NCBI GenBank assembly: GCA_951812925.1 | Contig: OX638370.1 | Location: forward strand, 113,288,897-113,352,896 | Origin: Calliopum simillimum | Lineage: Eukaryota; Arthropoda; Insecta; Diptera; Lauxaniidae | Direction of reading: 5' to 3' | DNA length: 64,000 bases | Shown here: one piece after another, positions 35,201 through 44,300 of the stretch | Position numbering within the stretch: position 1 is the stretch's first letter | Layout: each line of letters begins with the position of its first letter | Translations under genes and position numbers: made by a program | Notes under the pieces: generated by a model | What the model saw: the letters and a program-made list of their open reading frames with translations, nothing else | Databases searched by the model: none | Told to the model about the DNA's origin: nothing

Positions 35201-37128
35201 AATTATCCTTCCAATAAAGCCAAATTGATGGACATTAAAACGATTTTCTTGTGTTTTATTTCAATTCGAAGTTCTATACCTCTAAAAAAAACACCCTATA
35301 TGTCAAAATATTATTATTATTATAAGTTGAGTTATAGCTTTGAAATTTTTTTTTTATAATATTATTAAATTCACCTTTTTGGCGACTGGCATAGACTTAG
35401 AAATCTTATTTTCTAGTTGATTGGGCTCTAAATCAAGGGTGTCAGCATAGAACGAATGTGAGCCAATTTTGGCTCACCTACAACAAACACAAGGAATCAA
35501 CTTTGAGTTCGATGCTTGTGTGCATTAAAGAAAAAATTGTTTTTCATGGGTGTTGTAATTTCGAGAAATTTTCAAAATTATTGAAATATTGTGTTTGTTG
35601 TAGACAAGCCAAAATCTACGCTGACTGCGCTTGGCTCAAGTGATTCTGAGACGCTTAACAGACACCTTTGCTTTAAATTAGAGTTGTTCACAAATACACA
35701 TTTCGGGCAATTGTTGGATTTTTAGAGAAGTTTGGATTTTAATATTAAAGTTAACGCAAAGTTTAAAATGTAGGTTTATTTTTGTATGTAGAAAGATAAA
35801 ATAAGGTAAGTTTACTCACCTTCCTTTAATTTTAAAGAGATTAATTTTATTTCGACTAAAGTATTTTTAAGTAGCTTTAAATTTTGTTTATTATAAGTTA
35901 GTTTGTAAGTTTTTTTTTTCCTCAAAAGTCAATTTTTTTTCTCTTAATTTTAAGTAAAGGTTCTCTCATTAACAAAGATTGGTTTTTTCTTCAGAATGTA
36001 GTCGTTTTCTAAAAAAATAAATTATTTGTAGCTAATTTATCGACTTTATATATGTTTATCAAATAGTAATAAATGTCTTTTTTCTTCTATACGTGTTTGA
36101 CCTGGTACGGTAGGCTACTACCGATGTCATCAGTTACTTTAAGCAAAATAATTCTATTGCCTAATTATTCTTTTTTTTTATGTTTTCATTGCATGTGCTT
36201 CAAATAAAAGTATTCATTTTGTTTTTATACGTTTCGTATTTAAAAGTTATTATTTTTTTTTATATTTATTTTTAGGATACGCATATGCCACGTAAAGCAA
36301 GATTTTTAAAGCGTAATAAACGTACCGCCTGTTTAAAGGCTGAGCAGGCTCGTCTTATGCTTGAAAATAAAAGAACATCGGCAAATAATAGCAGCAGCAG
36401 CACCAGTAGTGCATTATCACTCGCCAATAGTGTTTCGAATGCAGACATTATAGAAACTAACTCTACCACGACAGCTTTATCAACAGTGCAAGATCCATTT
36501 TGGGGTAAACGACAGCCTGAACGTATCGGCGGTATGCTGGGCAATGAAAAATATTTAATAAACGATCGCGAGGAGATCAAATTAAATGCTGCTGGACGTC
36601 AAGTGATTGTTATAAATAAGAATTTAAAGCTTTTTAAATTGGATTCCGTACGAAGAGCTAAAAAGGTACGAGTTAAGCTGTAAAAATATTCAAAAATAGA
36701 AGAGAAATATTAAATTTATATTTTATACATTTTAGTCTCATCTGCTGGTAACACAGCGTAAACATAAACGTTTCCAGCAATTCTCACTGAAATGGCTTGC
36801 AACGCATGTAAATGAACAACAGCAACAACAGTGCAACGATTGGTTGCTTGGCAAAACGCCCGATATGGCAACAAATTGGGCACTAAAAACAAAAGTTGTA
36901 TTACAAACTGATGTTAAAAAAACACCATATCGCATTTACAATCGCTATAAGGTGTTGAGCAGCAGCGGTAGTGGCATTCTAAGCGGTAGCAATCCACTTA
37001 CAACTGCCACATTGCCAGAAGGTGGAACAACTACAACAACACATTGCGGCAGTGCGGCTGTTGCAGCAGCAACTACAGCAAACACAAATGTTACAAATGA
37101 ACAGCTTACAAGACCTATGGAGAGTTGA
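17205..37128 (+). CDS. Sin3A: Sin3A, Sin3 histone deacetylase corepressor scaffold
   Basis: Nuclear scaffold that brings Rpd3/HDAC1-type deacetylases to promoters. Coding exons: 17205-17667, 19739-20898, 22446-24025, 24361-24661, 24718-24861, 24937-25171, 27662-28485, 29574-29903, 29978-30184, 30268-30540, 36276-36665, 36736-37128. All joins are GT-AG and in frame, giving 2099 aa. Start [13 protein letters not shown]; an in-frame ATG 22 codons upstream (17139) is less likely because fly Sin3A proteins begin at this motif. PAH1 about 249-325 ([19 protein letters not shown]), PAH2 about 528-609, split by intron 2 ([23 protein letters not shown]), PAH3 about 877-946, HDAC-interacting region about 1003-1216 ([28 protein letters not shown]), C-terminal Sin3 domain from 1570 ([19 protein letters not shown]). 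The N-terminus is Gly-rich. Residues 1295-1569 are Asn/Ser/Thr/Ala low complexity ending in VKVEIKEEQ. No frame breaks. Exon calls are by eye; identity is very secure. Confidence 0.96.
18128..18755. mobile_element. Candidate inverted-repeat element in Sin3A intron 1
   Basis: Left AGGGGTCTGCACGAACCTGT with TCTTG, right inverse CAAGATGTCTTGTACAGGTC CCT (split here for length). Shared inner words include TGAAGTATTTGTT against AACAAATACTTCAG. The match is imperfect. Confidence 0.45.
18941..18980 (+). ncRNA. Hammerhead-ribozyme-like motif, possible Penelope-like relic
   Basis: CTGAGGA (18944-18950), a GCCTA/TAGGC stem (18952-18956, 18964-18968), then GAAAC (18969-18973) have the order of a hammerhead core. 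One extra A sits between the core and stem II, and I find no nearby partner for CGTTGGG, so activity is unlikely. Penelope-like elements often carry this type of motif. Confidence 0.3.
19130..19500. repeat. Family B tandem array in Sin3A intron 1
   Basis: Three GGGCGTGGCACC-type cores (19220, 19351, 19416) with GAATTTCATAAAAATCAATT and TTAGCCGTGAGAGCGTTTTT, ending GTGCACTGCTCC. Confidence 0.75.
20935..21041. mobile_element. Small CCCGGG palindrome element, family J copy 1
   Basis: GGGGGTTATCGTGAATAAAT, ATTCCCGGGGAAT and the inverse ending GTTAACCCCC. Other copies: 33237-33344, 39475-39581, 46355-46452. Confidence 0.75.
21141..21622. mobile_element. Foldback element with about 30-bp modular arms, copy 2
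   Basis: Complete termini TATCGCCGGTGCTTACGAAG and inverse CTTCGTAAGCACCGGCGATA. Each arm is a run of four to six units of about 29-31 bp based on GCGGCGAAGAAAATCACTTT; the centre is near 21350-21430. In Sin3A intron 2. Confidence 0.85.
21620..21880. mobile_element. ATATGAGCCG MITE, family I copy 2
   Basis: Ends ATATGAGCCGTTTATTTTGA and inverse TCAAAATAAACGGCTCATAT. It abuts the preceding foldback element and shares its last bases. Internal GCAAAAGTAATGTCATTCAC matches the other copies. Confidence 0.75.
22027..22209. mobile_element. Inverted repeat with GGAAATAACGCC ends
   Basis: CGGAAATAACGCCAAAAAAA on the left and TTTTTTTGGCGTTATTTCC on the right, with further internal copies of AATAACGCCCAAAA and GGGCGTTATTTC. 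Confidence 0.6.
25285..25490. mobile_element. Inverted-repeat element in Sin3A intron 6
   Basis: Inner arms GGAAGGCTGGTTTGCT (25355) and AGCAAACCAGCCTTCC (25413); outer weaker arms with AACAAAAACAAGGCAAAA and TTTTGCCTGGTTTTTTGT. Confidence 0.6.
25480..25702. mobile_element. Two further small inverted repeats in Sin3A intron 6
   Basis: First: GTTTAAAATAAACAGTAAGC paired with GGCTTGCTTAGTCC...TTTTAAAC (about 25480-25600). Second: TTTAAGTTTGACAACT at 25608 paired with AGTTGTCAAACTTAAA ending about 25702. Confidence 0.5.
26240..27065. repeat. GGGGGTGTTTCACCCCC units, possible Helitron-like piece
   Basis: Three short palindromic cores (GGGGGTGTTGTATCCCCC near 26283, GGGGCGTTGCACCCC near 26451, GGGGGTGTTTCACCCCC near 26868), each followed by ATACAAAAA-like text, and a tail ACGTTTGCCGGGCTAGCTAA at 27045. 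The tail resembles Helitron 3' ends. Family I copy 3 interrupts it. Confidence 0.4.
26498..26764. mobile_element. ATATGAGCCG MITE, family I copy 3
   Basis: Best-preserved copy: ATATGAGCCGTTCAAAATGA, CAATGGTGCAACTCCAAAAC and the inverse right arm ending GGACGGCTCATAT. Arms of about 60 bp. Confidence 0.85.
27150..27285. mobile_element. ATATGAGCCG MITE, family I copy 4 (left half)
   Basis: ATATGAGCCGTTCAAAATGA through CATCAAGTAAATTTTTCGTG, then the match is lost. The right arm is missing. Confidence 0.7.
28830..29040. repeat. TATCGGTAAAAGTCC minisatellite, copy in Sin3A intron 7
   Basis: Five to six diverged units of about 36-38 bp with ATCGGTAAAAGTCCAAAAGT, ATCGAAAAACATCT. It directly precedes family E copy 3. 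The same pairing occurs in intron 10. Confidence 0.8.
29081..29434. mobile_element. CAGGCC foldback element, family E copy 3
   Basis: Ends CAGGTCTGTTCGGTAATCCG and CGGATTACGAAACAGGCCTG. Uninterrupted, 354 bp; centre GACTTTTTTCGACTTTTTGC. Confidence 0.85.
30541..30760 (+). other. Sin3A: Possible read-through 3' end of a short Sin3A isoform
   Basis: If the exon-10 donor (GTGAGT at 30541) is not used, the frame adds Val-Ser and stops at TGA 30547-30549, giving 1841 aa. An AATAAA signal follows at 30747-30752. Drosophila Sin3A makes isoforms that differ only at the C-terminus, so an intronic end here, before a 5.7-kb intron, is plausible. Inference only. Confidence 0.4.
31430..31700. repeat. Decayed family B repeat in Sin3A intron 10
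   Basis: CACCAAATTTCTTAAGAACC, CAGCCGTGATAGCATATTTT and TTGCATAGTTCTCAGC keep the family B order; the GGGCGTGG core has eroded. Confidence 0.45.
31735..32565. repeat. TATCGGTAAAAGTCC minisatellite split by family E copy 4
   Basis: About ten units before 32147 and one to two after 32507. Units average 36-38 bp (ATCGGTAAAAGTCCAAAAGT, ATCGAAAAACATC). Confidence 0.8.
32147..32507. mobile_element. CAGGCC foldback element, family E copy 4
   Basis: Ends CAGGCCTACTCTGTAATCCG and CGGATTACGGAACAGGCCT. 361 bp, uninterrupted, very close to copy 3. Confidence 0.85.
32765..32890. mobile_element. Small inverted repeat AAGTTGGTAACTCAAG
   Basis: AAGTTGGTAACTCAAGTTAC near 32768 and its exact inverse GTAACTTGAGTTACCAACTT ending near 32886. 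Arms about 30 bp. Confidence 0.75.
33237..33344. mobile_element. Small CCCGGG palindrome element, family J copy 2
   Basis: GGGGTTATCGTTAATCAATA and inverse TATTTATTCACGATAACCCC. The central ATTCCC boxes are partly eroded. Confidence 0.75.
33345..34750. other. Non-coding part of Sin3A intron 10
   Basis: Nothing recognised. Neither strand offers protein-like frames. Confidence 0.35.
34751..35298 (+). mobile_element. Internally deleted Tc1/mariner-superfamily transposon
   Basis: Inverted ends TATAGGGTGTTTTT and AAAAACACCCTATA next to TA. Inside, an N-terminal helix-turn-helix start ([20 protein letters not shown]) is joined directly to a mid-catalytic segment ([18 protein letters not shown]), then to a C-terminal piece in another frame ([28 protein letters not shown]). 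Most of the catalytic core is missing. About 548 bp, in Sin3A intron 10. Confidence 0.8.
35436..35672. mobile_element. CAACAAACACAA inverted-repeat element, copy 2
   Basis: Ends GGGTGTCAGCATAGAACG and GCTTAACAGACACC. Internal inverse pair CTACAACAAACACAA and TTGTGTTTGTTGTAG. Complete and shorter than copy 1. Confidence 0.75.
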
Positions 37129-38295
37129 ATCTCACAACAACACCACCACAAACGATTTACTAGCTCCTGCAGCAGTAAGAATGTAAAGTAAAATTTTTAA
37201 TAATTTTACTGCTGCTACATAGAGCAACCTTTATAAATACGAGTACTAATTTTTTATACTATGGGTTTTATTTTTTTCTCTGTAGAAGTTTAATTTATTA
37301 ATTTTGAATTTTAATATTTTATTTTCATTTTTAAACATTTTTAAATTTAATGCATTTTTAAATATTTACTTTTGATGATTTAACTTATATACACGTAAAA
37401 CATAAAAAAAAATATGGAATCATAAAATCTAAAAAAAAGAAAAACAAACTATTCCACAATACTTATTCATTAGCGCATAAGTTTGTTTAATTTTAATTTA
37501 TGAAAGTTTAAAGATTATACATTTAAGTTGAATTGTGTTGAGGACATGGTTGCAAAAATGTTTTTACTATCTAATAAAAAAAGTTTTGTTCGTATTACCG
37601 CACAAAACTATTGTTTTTATCAAATGAATATAATAGATGGCAATTATATTGCCAACATTTAAGGTAGTGAACTGTATTTATTAAAAAGTAAAATATATAT
37701 ATACATATAAATATATTTAAAAATGTACATAGTATCAGAAAAAGTAAAATAATCCTCATTTAGTTGGATTAGAAGCGCTTAATCTTGAAACTAAAAAACG
37801 AAAAAAAAAAATGAGATTTCAAAAAACATTTTTGTAAAATAAAATCAAGCACATGAAAAGAAAAAACAAAATCGTGTACTATATTTTCAATTAAAGCATC
37901 GTTACAATAGTAGTTACAACAAATGTATGAAGAGTAATAATTAAATAAAATGTAAGCAGTAGTACGTACATTATTATTAGGCATTGATTTATGCTAACAT
38001 TTGTATGAAATTTTATGTAATAAGTATAGCGCGTTCTCTATTTCCATTGTTTGTTAGTTTTTTATTCCTGCATTAAAAAAAAAAAGAATAAAACTAATAT
38101 TACAGGTTTTTTGTAATAAGAACATATTGTGAAAACTATTTTATTTTTCTAAATACTTTAAAAATTACAAATATGTAGTGCTGAAAAATTTAAAACATAA
38201 TGAAGCTGAAAAATATAAAGATAGAGTTTTTAAAATATTGAATAAAATTGTGTTTTATTTTATTTAGTTTTGTAGTAGTTTTAGTATTGGTTAAG
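37129..38295 (+). other. Sin3A 3' UTR and downstream sequence
   Basis: No gene seen. AT-rich sequence following the Sin3A stop codon. AATAAA polyadenylation candidates lie at 37573-37578 and 38087-38092, either of which would give a 3' UTR of about 0.5-1 kb. No repeats recognised in this interval. Confidence 0.5.
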
Positions 38296-38756
38296 GCGGC
38301 TCCTATTGCGTATGGCAACATGGTTGCGATCGAAAAATTCGCATTGCCGACGCCAACCAAAGCAGTCAATTGCTTTTACAGTTGGCATTTGAGTTGAATT
38401 GGTATTAGATGTGAAGTATTGCAAAATGTTGATACACTTGGACAGTTCTGAACTATACTTTTGGAGAACTTTTTTTTGACTAAAGTTTACTTTAGCGGTG
38501 TCAGGATATTTGGGCGTTGTTTCCTTACTACTAGCGCCGACTTAGTTGTAAGAAAAAATATGTAATGAAAAATGTCGACTCCACTCAAAAATATCAAAAA
38601 AAATAAAAATACATCCGAAAATAAAACCCCCAAAAACAAAAAACATCCAATAAAAAAATGGCCAAAAATATAAATCCAAATAAGAAATCATCGATTTTAT
38701 CAATGAGTTAAATTATTTTGATGGAAAATGAATGGACATTTTTTTTATTGGATAAT

Positions 38757-39205
38757 AGCATTTCCCGGTGAGTTGGGAAGGTGATGGCCTGCATTTTGGG
38801 ATGCACGTGGCATAATCCTAATCGAGTATCTTGAGAAAGGCAGAATTATCACGGGCGACTATTACGTAGCGTTATTGGACCGTTTGAACAATGAAATGAA
38901 GACAAAACGAACACATATGGCAAAGAAAAAAGTGCTGTTTCACCACGACAATGCACCGGCTCATCCATCGCTCAAAGCAATGGAAAAATTGAACGAATTG
39001 CTGCCCCACCCACCGTATTCTCCAAACTTGGCGCCCAGCGACTATTATCTGTTTCCAAACTTAAAAAGATGGCTCCAGGGAAAGAGAGTTCGAAACTGAT
39101 GCCTATTTTGAGATCCTCGACGTCGACTGCTTTAAAAATGGTATCGAAATGGTGGAGTGAAGTGTACCTCACTGGAAGGGAACTATGTTGAAGAATAAAA
39201 TGGAT
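38757..39205 (+). mobile_element. Mariner transposase C-terminal fragment
   Basis: 5'-truncated. A readable frame runs from FWDARGIILIEYLEKG through ITGDYYVALLDRL, the second catalytic Asp in FHHDNAPAH, HPPYSPNLAPSDYYLFPNLK to WLQGKR, then shifts frame (DAYFEILDVDCFKNGIEM). Typical mariner catalytic domain; the N-terminal half is absent. Confidence 0.85.
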
Positions 39206-39460
39206 TTTTATGAAAAAGTTTGTGTTTTCATCATTTTTCCCGTGACTTTTTGAAGCATGTTCGAGGGGTCTGATAAAAGTTCGTTTAGTAGAATTGAAAA
39301 AACTGGATAAACATTTTTTCAAATTTATAACTTTATTCTTCATCTGTTTGTATTTTTTTCAACGTAATCGCTTTTATTTTGATACATTTTTGAATTCGAT
39401 GAATCCACCGTGAAAAACTGGGTTCAAAATTGGGTTTTTGCAGTTTGACAGTTTCATCAT

Positions 39461-40561
39461 TCACTGCATATATTGGGGGTTATCGTGAATTAAGATTCCC
39501 GGGGAGTTTTCTCGGACTGTCGTGCATTGTCTATTACAGTTTACGAAAATTCCCCGGGAATCTTGATTCACGATAACCCCCATTATCTCCTCATTGCTGT
39601 TGAAAACTCTCCCTCTCAAATTTTTTTTTATTTTTGGAAACAACCAGAAGTCACAAGGCGCTAGATCTGGGGAATAAGGTGCTGGACAAATTTCTTCGAT
39701 GCCTGAAAACGCAATAAAATCGTTCGTTTTTTCAGCAGTGTGCGCTGGGGCATTATCATGATGTAGAAAGTAGAGGCGTAGCTCATTTTTTTCGAGTTTT
39801 CCCAATAAATTTTGGAAAACTTTTGGTAAGCAGGTTTCAGTATACCATTAAGCAGTAACCGTCTGACCTTTTTCTTAAGGAATAGCAGTTACAACTTTCT
39901 CTCTGGTGAAGTAAACTGATATCATTACTTTTGTTGCTGACTTTTGTTGCTTTGCTTTAACAGGTGGATTTGCACCTTCTGGGCTCCATACCATGGATTG
40001 TTGTTTGGTTTCAGGGTCGTACTTGTAAAACCATGCATTATCACCTGTTACAATTTTATTGAAAGTGTTACTCTCCGTTTTTGAATTTTTCAAGAAAGTA
40101 CTAAGCAAAACGCACACGTGCCTCTTTATGAGCATCACTTAAAATTCTAGGAACCCATCGTGCAGATTTTTTCGTGTATCCAAGATCATTTTTTAATATT
40201 CGCGAAACAGCTATGGCATTCAAGCCCAGTTTCTCAGCAATGATTTCCTTGGATCTTCGTCAATTTTAGACTTAACCAGCGCTACACTTGCATAATCAGT
40301 CGAAGATATTGGGCGGCCTTCTCGAGGTTCGTCCTCCACAAAAAAATGACCTGTCTGGAATCTTCGGAACCATTTTGAAATAGTCACGAGGCATGCCGTA
40401 TTAACTTCAAATGCTATTTGGCATTCACTAAATATTTCCACAGACTTGAGCTTGCGTCGAAATCCAAAAAGAATAGCAAACCGAATCTCTTGCTGCGCTG
40501 GCACTGGAATATCTGCTGACATTGCTTCACGATTTTTACGTTTTCTTCTCTCCATTTTCAC
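39461..40561 (-). pseudogene. Mariner transposase pseudogene
   Basis: Segments 40561-40220, 40138-39875 and 39805-39582 in differing frames. Both visible catalytic Asp motifs (TGDNAWF, HHDNAPAH) survive, but the frame is broken at least twice and the tail is replaced by the inserted palindrome. Confidence 0.8.
39475..39581. mobile_element. Small CCCGGG palindrome element, family J copy 3
   Basis: GGGGGTTATCGTGAATTAAG, ATTCCCGGGGAG and exact inverse end. Inserted in the mariner transposase, so younger than it. Confidence 0.8.
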
Positions 40562-41020
40562 CGATCTTTCTGAAAATTAAAATGATATATCGTAAGACTA
40601 TAACAAATAGTACGCAATTTTTTGATTTACTAAAAATTTATAACATGACACCTACTAAGCGAACTTTTGTTAGGCCCTCCGTAGTATGTTATTTCGCATT
40701 TCCAGAACTGCTACAGAGTAGTTGTGTTAAATCTATTAAATATTAAGGCAACTAAAAAACCAACTGACTCGTTCGGTTGCCATCGGCAATACGAATTTTC
40801 CAATGGCAACTAAACTACGAGATAAGTTACTATACGCAATAGGTGCTGAAGTCGCAGTTAAACTGAGTTCCGTTGCCGTCCGTAATAAGCTTTTTAAGAA
40901 CAATATCCGCCACGTAAATAGAGGATTTCCTTCTACTTGATGCGCCTTTTTTCCTTATCCTCCAATTTATTTTTGAGCAGCAAAACGTGTTAAATACCTC
41001 GCCGATGACTATCAATAATT

Positions 41021-41110
41021 GGCCTTATCATGAATAAGCATTATCGAGTCAGAGGCAGTCTCCATTGAAAACTGAGAAACAATTCTGGGAATGATTATTC
41101 ATAATAAGCC
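41021..41110. mobile_element. Small palindrome GGCCTTATCATGAA, family K copy 1
   Basis: GGCCTTATCATGAATAAGCA and inverse TGATTATTCATAATAAGCC. Copy 2 lies at 47806-47872. The termini resemble family J (GGGGTTATCGTGAAT). Confidence 0.65.
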
Positions 41111-41129
41111 ACATTGAGTCGAAGTTTTG

Positions 41130-41306
41130 CTGAGATAAATAAACAAAATATATATTTTTAAATTCGTAGACTTTATTAATATTTAATTACGCATAATAAT
41201 GGATAAAAACTTATACAATAAAATCTAATTACAAAAAATGTTAATGGAAAAGTTACATATTTACGTCATTTATTAAAACAAAGAAATATAAAAAATATTC
41301 GTCAAA
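41130..41306 (-). terminator. ClC-b: ClC-b 3' UTR with polyadenylation signal
   Basis: Reading the minus strand, AATAAA (plus-strand TTTATT 41172-41177) lies 130 nt after the stop codon. This makes a short 3' UTR. A palindromic element at 41021-41110 lies just beyond. Confidence 0.5.
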
Positions 41307-44300
41307 CTATTTATATAAGAAATCTTTTCTTGTTATAATACCCAAAACTCGATTTTCATGGTCAATGACAATCATGTGGCGCAATCCAAGAGCACGGAAT
41401 TTGTTAAAAATTTTAGGCACGGAATCATGCTAAAAAAGAGATAAAACATTACATGAATACAAAAAATAAAAAACATTTCAATAGACACATGTAAATTAAC
41501 TTTGCTAAATATTTGAAATAAATACATAAATGTCGAAAAAAGAAGTCGTGTGCTATCCTTAAATTTCTATAACTAATTATTACCTCAGAGACGCGTACAG
41601 GTGAAGGATTCATGAAAATATCCAAATTAACGGTGTAGTTAACTTTGTCATCGTGCATGCGAACACACTACAGTATAAAACAATTTTAAAAATGTAAATA
41701 TAAGTGTACTGTTGTAACTATAATACTCAATGGGCAATGCACTACATTTGTCAGATAAAATTATAATAAAAATACCTCTATAGATGGATATCGTGGATAA
41801 ACATCTCTAAACGTTTGTATAGTAGTTTCTCGTTCCCAAAATTGTTGTTTTTCTTCATAAAGACTTTTAAGTAAAATTACTATCAATTGCGAACGTAATA
41901 TTATGCCACAAACACGTCCACGGGATCGATCATTCTAAAGAAAAAAACAAAACATTATTAAAATATAAAATATTAATTAAAAAATAACTAAACGCACTCC
42001 CTGCACTTCATCCACAACGGGAAAACCATTATGATTGCATTTTTTCAAAACATTATAGATGTAATTTGCTTTATCGCGCATTTTAATGCAAACTACAGGT
42101 GAGCTCATTAATTGTGATGCTTTTAATCCAAGATATTTTTGATTCGGTTCCCATGGCAGCATCGGCACATGATTTATTTTGATTTGTGTATCATAGATGC
42201 CCTAAAATTAAAAACCAGTACAATTAAAAAAGTATATAAATTCACTTTATTACGGAAATACTAACCTCATTAAAACAATCACCAACCCATTTTGCACTGA
42301 TTAATGTTATAATCAATGGAAAAAAGAATGATGTCGCAACGCCAGTCGTCTCCATTAGAATAACAGTTAAACTTATAGTCATGCGTAGGACGCCGCCTAA
42401 ATTTGCAGCAGCGCCAATGAGCGCATACTTTCCAGGATTGAAAAATGCCTAAGAGTAAATGATATGTTAATAAACTATTTCCAAATTAGATACATATTAC
42501 AGCGTAGCGACCAATAACTGTTAGAAAAGTTAGGTAAAAAATAAAATAACCCATGATTGGTTTTTTTTTTTACTTAATTCTTTTTGCCAGCCATAAATGC
42601 TTTGGGGGTATTTCGTTCCATATCTTCTGTTAGCGCCGCTTGAATTGATCTACCTGAAGATTTTTATGTTCTTCATTTAGTCCGTCATAAAGCCCCAAAC
42701 ATAATAATCCAATTGATTCGGCTTAACCTTGTGCGCTGCAGCTGAGTCTTGCTGGAAGCAAAATCGTTTATTACCAAATAACAGCGTGGTGTGTAGCAAC
42801 AAATACTTTTTCAAAACCTCTTCCAAATAGTACCTTGCGATTTTTTCGACGCATTTTTCAATAAAAACTACTACACTCCAGTATTTTGAAAATTTTTTCT
42901 TATATGGGAAGCCCCACGACCTCTTGTCCGAATTCACATAGCTTTTGCTCAAATCTTGCACTTACTGATCTCAGTTGTTGAGTGAAATTTGGTTAGATTA
43001 TCTCCAAAAACGCTTTCAGCATAGCATTTTGGATCTTTTGCTGATATGGGAGGTGCCACGCCCTATTGTCCGAGATTTTGCTCAGAACTTGCATTTACTG
43101 TTCTTGTATGTATGTATGTATTCTCCTTTAACTCCTAGGAGGAGCATAGGGCCAATATGAAATCTCTCCATTTGTCACGATCCCTTGCGATGACTTTGAT
43201 CTCTTGCCACGATTTTCCCGATTCTTGGATTTCCTTTTCCAACGACCTTTTCCAGTTGGTTTTGGGTCTACCACGTCCTCTACTGCCTTGTGGATTCCAC
43301 TCAAGGGCCTGGCGACAAACTTCGCTGTGTGGTTTCCGGAGAGTGTGACCAATCCATCCCCATTTGCGCAGCTTGATCTCGTTTGCTATAGCCTTCTGTT
43401 TGCATTTTTGATGTAGCTCGGCATTTGATATAGTGCGAGGCCACCAAACCTTTACTGTTCTTAGTGCCTGAGTAATATGTAGTTGGATTAACTTAAAAAA
43501 ACGTTTTCAGTACAGCATTTTAAAAGGTTTTACTTATATGGGATTTGCCACGCCCTCTTGTCCGAAACCGTCTAGTTTTTTCTCAAAGCTTGCGCTTACC
43601 GTCCTTAGTATTTATGAGTATTATGGTTGCATTGTCGTGAAAAATACTCCTAAAGTTGCATTTTGAGCATATTTTTTCTATGGGCGGTAGGCGTGTCCGT
43701 TGACCTATTTCGCTCGTTTGTAATAAGTTGAGCTTACTTTGACGGAGGCAGTATACCAAATTTTATCGAATTATCTTGCTCCCAAAAAATATTAAAATGA
43801 TTTCAACGGACAGACAGACATCTAGACGAACATGGCTATATCGACTCAGGAGGTGACGCTGATCAAGAATATATACACTTTTCCATACCTGCCACGCATT
43901 CTTCTCTGCGTTACAAACGGAAGGACACAGTGAATATAGTAGGGTATAAAAAGGCGTTGTGACTATCTTGCAGCAGCATTCGTTTCACATCAGAAAAAAT
44001 TATTTTGCAGCTTGTGTGGCGCCGAAGGAGTTCCTCACTTCTCTTCCTACTCATTATTCTTCGCCGCTCTGTTCGAATTTCGCTTTTTCTCGAATGCATT
44101 CATATTCAGATTATTTTTTTAATAGCTTTTGTATGGTTTTGTGACACACATCCATCTCTATGGCAATCTTTGTTGCCGACATAGCACAATTTCGACGTAT
44201 TCGTTCGCAAACTTTTTTAACCATTTTTGGAGTTATTACGGAATATTTGCGACCAGTTTTTTTCCCCAATTTTAAAACTTACAGTTGTCTTAAATAGCGC

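Larger units (their letters stand above)
39266..40676 (-). mobile_element. Full-length but decayed mariner element (minus strand)
   Basis: Terminal repeats TGATAAAAGTTCGTTTAGTA (39271) and CTACTAAGCGAACTTTTGTT (40652). The transposase reads from about 40560 down: EIRFAILFGFRRK, ISKWFRRFQTGHF, then a frameshift near 40245, TGDNAWFYKYDPETKQQS, FLHHDNAPAHTAEKTNDF and YSPDLAPCDFWLFPKIKKNL. Several frameshifts. A family J palindrome (39475-39581) has inserted in its 3' part. Confidence 0.85.
38296..40862. mobile_element. Outer inverted repeat enclosing mariner insertions
   Basis: Left arm 38296-38400 has CTCCTATTGCGTATGGCAAC, AAAAATTCGCATTGCCGACG, CCAACC, GTCAATTGC; the inverse with about 75-80% match lies at 40745-40862. 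The two mariner copies lie between, so the arms probably belonged to one element later split. Confidence 0.55.
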
